A DNA stretch of 5,669 bases, taken from contig JALXCE010000195.1 in the NCBI GenBank assembly GCA_026991055.1, forward strand, positions 1-5,669, given 5' to 3'. Below are positions 1 to 4,854 of the stretch, piece after piece; position 1 is the stretch's first letter, and each line of letters begins with the position of its first letter. A program made the position numbers and the translations under genes. The stretch comes from Caldifarciminota bacterium (GTDB taxonomy: Bacteria > Hydrothermota > Hydrothermia > B15-G9 > WFZT01). The notes under the pieces are model-generated. The model was not told where the DNA came from, did no database searches, and saw only the letters and a list, made by a program, of their open reading frames with translations.

Positions 1-32
1 ACGAGGAATAAAAGGCGGGCGATAGACCCTGG

Positions 33-61
33 TTGCAAGAAATGCCCGATTGTATTAAAAT
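33..61 (+). promoter_or_regulatory. Candidate sigma-70-like promoter for the DJ-1/PfpI gene
   Basis: TTGCAA (33-38) and TAAAAT (56-61) are separated by exactly 17 bases. They match the bacterial -35 and -10 consensus at 4 of 6 and 5 of 6 positions. Transcription would begin near 68, just before the GGAGGTG ribosome-binding site at 71-77, giving a very short leader. An AT-rich stretch can match by chance, and in an archaeon TATTAAAA (53-60) would be read as a TATA box instead. The spacing agreement with the hydrolase promoter at 1527-1555 raises confidence slightly. Confidence 0.4.
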
Positions 62-81
62 GCTTCAAAAGGAGGTGCAAA

Positions 82-660
82 ATGGCAAAAAAGATATTGA
101 TACTTGCAGGAGACTATGTGGAGGACTATGAGATAATGGTGCCTTTTCAGGCACTGCAGATGCTCGGATACACAGTTCACGCAGTTTGTCCTGACAAGAA
201 GTCCGGGGACATAGTAAGGACGGCAATTCACGATTTTGAAGGTGATCAAACATATAGTGAGAAGAGAGGCCACAACTTTACTCTCAATGCAAACTTTGAT
301 GAGGTTAATCCAGAAGATTACGATGCATTGCTTCTACCCGGTGGCAGGGCACCAGAGTATATCAGACTAAATCCGAGAGTAATTGAAATAGTCAAGCATT
401 TTGCGGATGCCAATAAGCCTATAGCCGCAATCTGCCATGGACCCCAGCTCCTTGCAGCAGCGAGAGTTTTGAATGGTAGAAGAGTTACCTCATACCCAGC
501 AGTTGGCCCCGATCTTGTGAATGCGGGGGCGGAATGGGTTGACGTTGGACTCTTTGACGCGCTTGTTGATGGAAATCTTGTAACTGCACAGGCCTGGCCT
601 GCACATCCGAAGTGGCTTGCAGAATTTGCGAAATTACTCGGAGCGAATATAGAAATATAA
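82..660 (+). CDS. DJ-1/PfpI-family protein (class I glutamine amidotransferase-like fold)
   Basis: This is a 192-residue soluble protein of the DJ-1/PfpI superfamily. Members include cysteine peptidases, glyoxalase III or deglycase enzymes acting on methylglyoxal, and redox chaperones; which activity applies here cannot be read from sequence. The family signature is clear. Glu14 lies in the N-terminal VEDYE segment, LLLPGGRAPE spans about 83-92, and the nucleophile elbow AICHGPQLL holds Cys118 followed by His119. A loop around residues 53-66 (GDQTYSEKRGHNF) is seen in the longer members of the family. Length is normal for the family (about 165-195). The ATG at 82 is chosen because GGAGGTG (71-77) lies four bases upstream. 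The same frame stays open to the window's left edge, so an N-terminal extension cannot be formally excluded. The gene looks monocistronic, and stem-loops follow its stop. The family call is secure; the substrate is unknown. Confidence 0.93.
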   Translation: MAKKILILAGDYVEDYEIMVPFQALQMLGYTVHAVCPDKKSGDIVRTAIHDFEGDQTYSEKRGHNFTLNANFDEVNPEDYDALLLPGGRAPEYIRLNPRVIEIVKHFADANKPIAAICHGPQLLAAARVLNGRRVTSYPAVGPDLVNAGAEWVDVGLFDALVDGNLVTAQAWPAHPKWLAEFAKLLGANIEI

Positions 661-667
661 AATTCAT

Positions 668-702
668 GGGTGGTGGCCCCTTCGAAGAAGGGGCCACCAC
701 CC
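668..702. terminator. Perfect 16-bp stem-loop with GAA triloop in the convergent gap
   Basis: Bases 668-683 are the exact reverse complement of 687-702, with loop GAA (684-686) closed by a C-G pair. It begins eight bases after the stop of the DJ-1/PfpI gene. No T run follows on the plus strand. On the minus strand a short AATTTTATA tract follows about five bases after the stem, so it could help stop transcription of the opposing gene. Roles as a transcription terminator, mRNA 3' end stabiliser or copy of a dispersed repeat are all possible. Confidence 0.6.
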
Positions 703-739
703 AAATGAAAACTTACATCTTGGATTTCAAGCGGAAAGC

Positions 740-780
740 CCCTACCCTTGCGCGAAGCGCGTGGTAGGGAAAGCGTTTTT
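740..780 (+). terminator. Probable intrinsic terminator for the DJ-1/PfpI gene
   Basis: CCCTACC (740-746) pairs with GGTAGGG (763-769). Inside it, GCGC (750-753) pairs with GCGC (757-760) around a GAA triloop, with a small internal loop between the two stems. TTTTT follows at 776-780, six bases after the stem. That is a slightly long gap for a textbook rho-independent terminator, but the arrangement is right for plus-strand transcription. It is the second hairpin in the 184-base gap between convergent genes, which otherwise shows no coding potential. Confidence 0.5.
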
Positions 781-844
781 GCTCATATTTTAAGAATCAA
801 GTTCCATTTGTGGGTAGAGGAATGAGGTGAGGGGTCACAAATGT

Positions 845-1471
845 TTATTTTGAATTTTGGTCGCTTCTCCTATTTTGACTGATTTTTACCTCTTCATGAT
901 GAGCATAAGCAGGGTGTACATTAAATATAAATTTTTTAAATGCCTCGTCATCTCCGTCAGGAATATTGTCTATCCAGCTTTTTATCAAATTAAAGACTCT
1001 TCTTTCTTCTTCGAGCAACTCTTCCAGCTTCTCGTATGAAAATCCCGTAGGTGCACCCACAAATGTGACTTTGTAGCCGTCCCCGAGAATTTTCCTGAAG
1101 ATATACTTTGCCCTTGGAATATGAAAATCTGAAGTTACCACAACTATGTTTCGCCAGTTTTTAGGCTCAAGTATTTTTATTTTGGTAAAATAGGCGTTTC
1201 CGATGGTATCCTTTGATTCCTCCTCAAGATAGATTTTGTCTGCAGGCACTCCTTTCTCCTCGAGATATCTGGCCATTGCCCTTGCCTCGGTTGTGACAGG
1301 CGTATAGTCCAGGTCTGACGAGTATTTGCCGCTCAAGATGATGTTCTCAGCTACTCCCTGATTGAAAAGTTCAAGGCCCTTCTCAAGCCTGTTGATGGTG
1401 GTCTGTTTTAGAGTACCATCCTGACTTATGCCGCCTCCAAGAATCATAATTGCATCTGCCTTCATAAGCAT
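845..1471 (-). CDS. DUF218 / YdcF-like (ElyC-SanA-YdcF family) protein
   Basis: This is a 208-residue protein of the DUF218 family, whose members (YdcF, SanA, ElyC) have a Rossmann-like fold and are linked to envelope or nucleotide-cofactor functions; no reaction is firmly known for most. Family landmarks are present in order: AIMILGGG (7-14), NIILSG (43-48), TTEA (60-63), EEESKDT with Asn92 (83-92), and TSDFHIPRA (113-121). Unlike ElyC and SanA there is no membrane anchor or signal peptide: the first beta strand begins at residue 5, so the protein should be cytosolic. Alternative starts are the ATG at 1471 and a second ATG two codons in (1465). An in-frame TAA at 1478-1480 rules out anything longer, and neither start has a visible ribosome-binding site. 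The C-terminal tail after about 190 is charged and probably unstructured. The gene is divergent from the hydrolase gene and convergent with the DJ-1/PfpI gene. Function is unassigned. Confidence 0.88.
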   Translation of the reverse strand: MLMKADAIMILGGGISQDGTLKQTTINRLEKGLELFNQGVAENIILSGKYSSDLDYTPVTTEARAMARYLEEKGVPADKIYLEEESKDTIGNAYFTKIKILEPKNWRNIVVVTSDFHIPRAKYIFRKILGDGYKVTFVGAPTGFSYEKLEELLEEERRVFNLIKSWIDNIPDGDDEAFKKFIFNVHPAYAHHEEVKISQNRRSDQNSK

Positions 1472-1484
1472 AATATGTTAAGGC

Positions 1485-1511
1485 TTTATAGTCGTACTTT
1501 ACTTGCATCAA
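1485..1511 (-). promoter_or_regulatory. Weak candidate promoter for the DUF218 gene
   Basis: Reading the minus strand, TTGATG (1511-1506) is followed after 15 bases by TATAAA (1490-1485). The -10 match is good (5 of 6), but the spacer is two bases shorter than ideal. Initiation near 1478 would leave only about seven bases before the ATG at 1471, which fits the absence of a ribosome-binding site. The same TATAAA could instead serve as an archaeal TATA box for a leaderless transcript. Confidence 0.3.
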
Positions 1512-1526
1512 GTGTTTCCCTCGCGC

Positions 1527-1555
1527 TTGACATAGGTAGGCACTGGATTTATACA
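1527..1555 (+). promoter_or_regulatory. Candidate promoter with perfect -35 box for the hydrolase gene
   Basis: TTGACA (1527-1532) matches the bacterial -35 consensus at all six positions and is followed after exactly 17 bases by TATACA (1550-1555; 4 of 6). The expected initiation point, about seven bases beyond the -10 box, falls on or next to the ATG at 1562. This predicts a leaderless transcript for the hydrolase. It also argues against translation starting at the upstream ATG at 1475, which would put the promoter inside the coding region. Confidence 0.45.
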
Positions 1556-1561
1556 AATTTT

Positions 1562-2473
1562 ATGGATAAGCTTAAATTTACAATTTTCGCCCTTGTTTTA
1601 ATGCTCGGATTAGTTGGGGCGAGGAAGAAAGAGTGTCTCAAGAATTTGGAAGCACAAGACTTATTGAATCTCCAATATGCCAAAATAGAAGGTGTGGAGC
1701 CCGGATTACTTTCACTTGATATCTATATTCCCAGGCGGAAGTTCCCCTGTGATTTGAGACCCCTTGTTGTGTGGGTGCACGGTGGAGCATGGGCACGTGG
1801 AGACAAAGCAAACAACGTAAAGTTTAAGGTGAAGCTTTTCAGGGACAGTCTCGGCTATGTATTTGCGAGTGTGAACTACAGGCTATCGAGGAAAAATGAT
1901 TATGGAAAGCCTGGCCACATTCAGTTCCCTACTCACGCGCTTGATGTGGCTGCTGCATTAAGATGGCTAATTGTTAGGGGACCATCTCTCGGTATTGATA
2001 CAACAAAAATAGCTCTAATTGGGCACTCTGCAGGGGCTCATATTGTGGCAATTCTTGGAACCGATGAACGAATTTTGAGGGCAAGAGGACTAACGCTTCG
2101 TCACATAAAGTGTGTGGTTTCACTCGACACCCGTGCTTACGGCCTTCCGAAAGTGATAAGTAAAACCCATAGATTCTTTTATTTCAATGCCTTCGGAAAT
2201 GATCAGGAACTATGGAAAGAGGCTTCACCAATTTATCATGTGGAGCCGGGTAAGCACATTCCACCATTTTTGCTTGTCCGTCGCGGCTCCAGGTTAAGCA
2301 AACAAATATGTGACGAATTCAGGTCAAAACTTGAGGAAGCCGGTGTTCCAGTTGCTGTAATAAACGCAGATGGCATTACTCACCGCGAAGTAAATTTACT
2401 TGTAGGGGCACCATGTGACACGCTAATAACACCAAAATTGGTAAAATTTCTCAGGAAATACCTAGATAATTAA
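1562..2473 (+). CDS. Exported alpha/beta-hydrolase (esterase/lipase, Aes/BD-FAE-like)
   Basis: This 303-residue serine hydrolase is probably an esterase acting on small esters outside the cytoplasmic membrane. Residues 1-20 look like a signal peptide or N-terminal anchor: Lys3 and Lys5, then a hydrophobic stretch ending in GLVGA before RKK. The mature domain shows the oxyanion-hole motif HGGAW (73-77), the VNYR strand (104-107), the nucleophile elbow GHSAG with Ser156 (154-158), VSLDT (186-190), and a C-terminal THREVN segment giving the catalytic His274. The usual HGxxD motif for the catalytic Asp is replaced by RRGSR (240-244), so the acid residue is not obvious. The frame is open back to an ATG at 1475, but 1562 is preferred: it places the signal peptide at the N terminus and leaves room for promoters toward the divergent DUF218 gene. 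There is no ribosome-binding site at 1562. The family call is strong; the substrate is unknown. Confidence 0.88.
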   Translation: MDKLKFTIFALVLMLGLVGARKKECLKNLEAQDLLNLQYAKIEGVEPGLLSLDIYIPRRKFPCDLRPLVVWVHGGAWARGDKANNVKFKVKLFRDSLGYVFASVNYRLSRKNDYGKPGHIQFPTHALDVAAALRWLIVRGPSLGIDTTKIALIGHSAGAHIVAILGTDERILRARGLTLRHIKCVVSLDTRAYGLPKVISKTHRFFYFNAFGNDQELWKEASPIYHVEPGKHIPPFLLVRRGSRLSKQICDEFRSKLEEAGVPVAVINADGITHREVNLLVGAPCDTLITPKLVKFLRKYLDN

Positions 2474-2490
2474 AAAATTTTTAATTTTTT
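2468..2490 (+). terminator. AT-only palindrome and T run after the hydrolase gene
   Basis: Bases 2468-2476 are the reverse complement of 2478-2486, overlapping the TAA stop at 2471-2473, and a T-rich tract continues to 2490. The stem is made only of A-T pairs, so it would be weak as an RNA hairpin. It may act as a terminator mainly through the uridine tract. No better candidate exists between the hydrolase and the next plus-strand gene. Confidence 0.35.
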
Positions 2491-2515
2491 GTTGTTCTAT
2501 TCGATTAAGAATAAC

Positions 2516-2544
2516 TTGACAAATTAAATTTATGGCTTTAAGTT
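2516..2544 (+). promoter_or_regulatory. Candidate promoter for the AT-rich orphan gene
   Basis: A perfect TTGACA (2516-2521) lies 79 bases before the ATG at 2595. The hexamer at the ideal 17-base spacing, TAAGTT (2539-2544), is a poor -10 match, and TTTAAG two bases earlier is slightly better but short-spaced. The AT-rich sequence AAATTTAT (2526-2533) could alternatively be a TATA box. Either reading gives a leader of roughly 40 bases with the ribosome-binding site near its end. Confidence 0.3.
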
Positions 2545-2594
2545 CTGATTGTGAAACGGGTAAAAAAATTTACTTAAAATTACAAGGAGGGAAT

Positions 2595-3533
2595 ATGGTG
2601 AAATTAATACCAGTAAAATATTGGAACAAATCTTATCCACGGGAGATTACCCCGAAGTTGATTGAAGTACCCGCACATTTTGATGTAAAAGATATTCAGA
2701 TTCCCCGCTATAGTTATTCATTGCATACTGAGTATTCTTATTATCCACGGAAATTTAACTCTAAATTTACTGATGGATTATTTTTTATTAAAAATTCGGT
2801 AATTGCTGGGGGAATACCAAAACTATGGTATGACGAGGACTGGGTTTCGGATTTTCAATTATTTTTGACAAGATTAATTGGAGAGAATCATCCTCCAGAA
2901 ATTGTCGAAATACACCCGCCCTATAATGATTATAGTAACATTGAGAGATTTATTGAAATATACAGCATTTTCGAGCATTGGATTTTGGAGAAATATCCTA
3001 AGACAAACATCGTAATTGAAAATAGATATGGAAGCCGTTATTCCAAGGGAGATTTTATAATATCAAAGTTAGAAGACATGATTGAGATAACAGGTGAAAT
3101 CGAAAAAAACAAACTTAAGCTAAGGTTTGTCCTGGATTTACCTCAACTATTCACTGCGGAGGGTATTGACATAGGAAGTTTCACAAAAGCTAATATTTCT
3201 TATATATTTGAGAAATTAATGGATATTAGAGCTTTTATATCTGGTATCCATATATGGGGGAAGTGTTATGGAAAAAATGGGGGAGTGGCTGCTCACGCAG
3301 GAACATTAGATTCATATTTCTTTGGATTGTCTTGTGATGAAATTACATTTAGAACTCTAAGCCTGATAAATAGGGTACAAAGTAGAGATATAAAAGATCA
3401 TTTCCTTAAAAATCTATATAATCTTTTGGATGACGGCAAGGTAAGATATTTTGTCCCTGAAGTTAATAGTAAATCTGAGCATTTGCACATAATCGTTAAA
3501 GACATGATAGAATACGGATTTGAGTTTGTTTAA
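2595..3533 (+). CDS. Unrecognised protein, possible xylose-isomerase-like TIM barrel
   Basis: I do not recognise this 312-residue protein as a named family. Hydrophobic strands ending in polar or metal-type residues recur through it: YSLHTEY (41-47), EIVEIHPPY (102-110), NIVIENRYG (138-146), LRFVLDLPQLF (176-186), SGIHIWGK (216-223) and RYFVPEVNS (284-292). Candidate ligands are Glu105, His107, Glu142, Asp181, His219, His234 and Glu289. This order of Glu, Asp and His at strand ends is what sugar-phosphate isomerase/epimerase, AP-endonuclease-2 and DUF692-type TIM barrels show, so that fold is inferred. There is no signal peptide or membrane segment. The ATG at 2595 is chosen because AAGGAGGG (2584-2591) precedes it; the frame also has an ATG at 2532 without such a site. 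The gene is markedly AT-rich compared with both flanks and stands alone between a co-directed hydrolase and a convergent regulator, suggesting separate acquisition. That it is a real gene is secure; the fold is tentative. Confidence 0.8.
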   Translation: MVKLIPVKYWNKSYPREITPKLIEVPAHFDVKDIQIPRYSYSLHTEYSYYPRKFNSKFTDGLFFIKNSVIAGGIPKLWYDEDWVSDFQLFLTRLIGENHPPEIVEIHPPYNDYSNIERFIEIYSIFEHWILEKYPKTNIVIENRYGSRYSKGDFIISKLEDMIEITGEIEKNKLKLRFVLDLPQLFTAEGIDIGSFTKANISYIFEKLMDIRAFISGIHIWGKCYGKNGGVAAHAGTLDSYFFGLSCDEITFRTLSLINRVQSRDIKDHFLKNLYNLLDDGKVRYFVPEVNSKSEHLHIIVKDMIEYGFEFV

Positions 3534-3535
3534 AG

Positions 3536-3575
3536 AAGATACTATTCGTTCGTTCACGTATTTTTCACGTATCTT
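3536..3575. repeat. Short direct and inverted repeats in the convergent junction
   Basis: TTCACGTAT occurs twice with an 11-base period (3553-3561 and 3564-3572). The pair is enclosed by a 7-bp inverted repeat, AAGATAC (3536-3542) and GTATCTT (3569-3575). The block sits in the 31-base gap between the AT-rich gene and the PadR-type gene and overlaps the stop of the latter. It may be a weak shared terminator, a protein site, or chance. Confidence 0.3.
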
Positions 3576-3957
3576 GGGCTTCCTCGACTGACACTTTGCT
3601 CTCTATAGCCTCGACGATTTTCTCGATGTTCTCGATCACTTCATGGATTTCGGAGGCCCAGGAGTTGAGGTATTCTTTCCCTGCATCTGTTATCCTGTAC
3701 ATCCTTTTTGGCATGCCAGACTCGCTTGTGTCCCAATAAGACTCCACAAACCCCATCATTTCGAGCTTTCTCAGGATTTTGTATGCGACTCCTCTCGCAA
3801 GCATCTCTGGATTAATTCCATAGCTTGCGGCATCTTCAATAAGCTTATATCCATAAGAAGGGCCGTCGAGGAGCAGCGTCAGGAGGACAACCTCCATAAA
3901 CTCGCCGCTCCTCAAGCCAGCCTTCTTGTATTTGCAGTTTCTTCTAATTTTAATCAC
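3565..3957 (-). CDS. PadR-family winged-helix transcriptional regulator
   Basis: Up to 130 residues, this is a cytoplasmic DNA-binding protein of the PadR family, normally a dimeric repressor released by a small effector. The N-terminal winged helix covers about 19-95. LLTLLLDGPSYGYKLIED (25-42) carries the family's GYxL signature, the recognition helix follows around 52-72 (MLARGVAYKILRKLEMMG), and the wing runs through PKRMYRITDAGKEYL (83-97). A C-terminal helix (about 100-125) is the expected dimerisation arm. The start is uncertain. The GTG at 3957 overlaps the NifX-like gene by eight bases but lies inside GGAGGTGAT, itself a perfect ribosome-binding site. Met21 (3897) would give a 110-residue protein, the usual length of short PadR proteins, and TTG at 3915 is also possible. 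As last gene of a four-gene run it may regulate that run. No effector is predictable. Confidence 0.9.
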   Translation of the reverse strand: MIKIRRNCKYKKAGLRSGEFMEVVLLTLLLDGPSYGYKLIEDAASYGINPEMLARGVAYKILRKLEMMGFVESYWDTSESGMPKRMYRITDAGKEYLNSWASEIHEVIENIEKIVEAIESKVSVEEAQDT

Positions 3958-4438
3958 CTCCGAGCTTCTCCTCCAATTTCAGGAGAAGCGATTTGATCTC
4001 TGCAATCTGACGCCTCAGGTCAACCACCTCTTTCTCGAGCCTCTCTATTCTCTCATCACCCTCATGATGCTCATGAGGTTTTGGTGGGGGTGGTGGTGTT
4101 TGTTCTGAAACCTTAAGCCTGCCACCGAGCACCTCTTTTAGCACATCTCCAACTTTCCCATAGGCACCGGTAACGGGCTGAATCCCCATTTCTGCAAAAT
4201 ACTGCTGCGCTTTGGGCCCCATTCCACCTGTGACGATCACATTCGCCCCAATGGATTGCATGAAAGATGGAAGGTCACCTGCTGCATGCTCACCAGCGAG
4301 GGGATTTTCTATGGACTGAACCCGTACAATTTCATCTCCCTCAATGTCCACAACGACAAAGTAGGGGCAATGCCCGAAATGATAACTAATCGCACTCTCA
4401 AGGCCCTTTGGCTCATCTGCTGTAAATACGATCTTCAT
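3950..4438 (-). CDS. NifX/NifB-C-like (Nitro_FeMo-Co domain) protein with coiled-coil tail
   Basis: This is a 162-residue protein in two parts. Residues 1-109 form a dinitrogenase iron-molybdenum-cofactor-type domain, the ribonuclease-H-like fold of NifX, NafY and the NifB C terminus, which holds iron-sulfur or metal clusters. Visible landmarks are HFGHCPYF (20-27) with His20, His23 and Cys24, ENPLAGEHAAGDLP (44-57), and GGMGPKAQQYF (71-81). After this comes a linker PPPPPKPHEHHEGDE (115-129), then a highly charged helix (130-159) with Leu and Ile at heptad-like spacing, very likely a coiled coil. No nitrogenase gene is in the window, so a general metal-cluster or redox role is more likely than nitrogen fixation. 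The ATG overlaps the upstream stop as ATGA (4435-4438), and GGAGG lies seven bases before it, indicating translational coupling. The domain call is firm; the role of the tail is unknown. Confidence 0.9.
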   Translation of the reverse strand: MKIVFTADEPKGLESAISYHFGHCPYFVVVDIEGDEIVRVQSIENPLAGEHAAGDLPSFMQSIGANVIVTGGMGPKAQQYFAEMGIQPVTGAYGKVGDVLKEVLGGRLKVSEQTPPPPPKPHEHHEGDERIERLEKEVVDLRRQIAEIKSLLLKLEEKLGGD

Positions 4439-4806
4439 TTTACATCCTCCTCTTTCAGGTATCTGAAAATTATTTCTGCGTTGCCATAGACGCGTGAAGC
4501 TTCGGCAAATCTTGCAATTTTAAATGTCTCGATAATTTTGTCCTTTGGGATTCCAAGTGTTATCGCCCTGTTTATCCTGGCCTCAATGCAGGCCTTACTA
4601 TTGGTTGCCAGGGCAATCCCGAGATAAATTAAAGTTCTTGTCTCCTCATCCAGGGCCCCACCCTCGGCTGGCATGGCAAACGCTCCTTCCCTGCTGTGCT
4701 CTTCAAGCATTTGAGGGAAAACTTCCGCTGCCAGTCTCACCGCCTCTGGAACATGTCCATTCATATTTCTTGCCATCTTCTTTAGCTTTTCTTCTACACT
4801 CATCAT
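4435..4806 (-). CDS. Carboxymuconolactone-decarboxylase-family (AhpD-like) protein lacking CxxC
   Basis: This 123-residue all-helical protein belongs to the CMD/AhpD superfamily, which includes gamma-carboxymuconolactone decarboxylase and thiol peroxidases. The core reads LDEETRTLIYLGIALATN (52-69), ACIEARINRAITLGIPKDKIIETF (72-95) and YGNAEIIFRYL (107-117). In AhpD-type enzymes the segment after the first helix is CxxCxxxH. Here Cys73 is kept, but the second Cys is Ala76 and the His is Arg80, so disulfide peroxidase chemistry of the AhpD kind should be absent. No aromatic-degradation genes are nearby, so ring decarboxylation is also unsupported. Two adjacent ATGs (4806 and 4803) are possible starts: AAGGAG (4815-4810) lies three bases from the first and six from the second, so the second may be the true one. 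The stop overlaps the NifX-like start by four bases, pointing to a shared mRNA and perhaps a shared process. Confidence 0.88.
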   Translation of the reverse strand: MMSVEEKLKKMARNMNGHVPEAVRLAAEVFPQMLEEHSREGAFAMPAEGGALDEETRTLIYLGIALATNSKACIEARINRAITLGIPKDKIIETFKIARFAEASRVYGNAEIIFRYLKEEDVK

Positions 4807-4854
4807 TGTCTCCTTAAAGTTTAATATCTGGTTGAATTTCGTGCAAACACGTTT
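4807..4854 (-). other. 48-base spacer between permease and CMD genes
   Basis: This gap holds the CMD ribosome-binding site (AAGGAG, 4815-4810) and a small inverted repeat, CGTG (4840-4843) and CACG (4848-4851), around CAAA. On the minus strand TTGCAC (4846-4841) and TAAACT (4823-4818) are 17 bases apart, but initiation there would fall within the ribosome-binding site. An internal promoter is therefore doubtful. Read-through from the permease gene is the simpler reading. Confidence 0.3.

Noticed and set aside
318..704. Long minus-strand open frame opposite the DJ-1/PfpI gene
   Set aside because: It is a shadow of a gene with clear family motifs on the plus strand, and it begins inside the stem-loop at 668-702.
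661..844. CRISPR, tRNA or small protein gene in the convergent gap
   Set aside because: There are no repeated units with spacers, no cloverleaf and no frame with a ribosome-binding site; the two hairpins account for the visible structure.
1475..1561. Upstream in-frame ATG extending the hydrolase by 29 residues
   Set aside because: It would place residues before a normal signal peptide, leave only three bases to the divergent DUF218 start and put the candidate promoter inside the gene; no ribosome-binding site precedes it.
2532..2594. Upstream in-frame ATG extending the AT-rich gene by 21 residues
   Set aside because: No ribosome-binding site precedes 2532, whereas AAGGAGGG sits four bases before the ATG at 2595; the extra region also overlaps the likely promoter.
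3950..4438. Nitrogen-fixation function suggested by the NifX-like domain
   Set aside because: No nitrogenase, NifB radical-SAM domain or molybdenum genes are present, and this domain is widespread in organisms that do not fix nitrogen.
4545..4817. Plus-strand open frame opposite the CMD-like gene
   Set aside because: Proline, serine and leucine-rich low-complexity translation with no recognisable domain; the minus-strand gene explains the openness.
4818..4846. Internal promoter ahead of the CMD-like gene
   Set aside because: The hexamers are weak, and initiation would fall within the ribosome-binding site; recorded only as content of the spacer.
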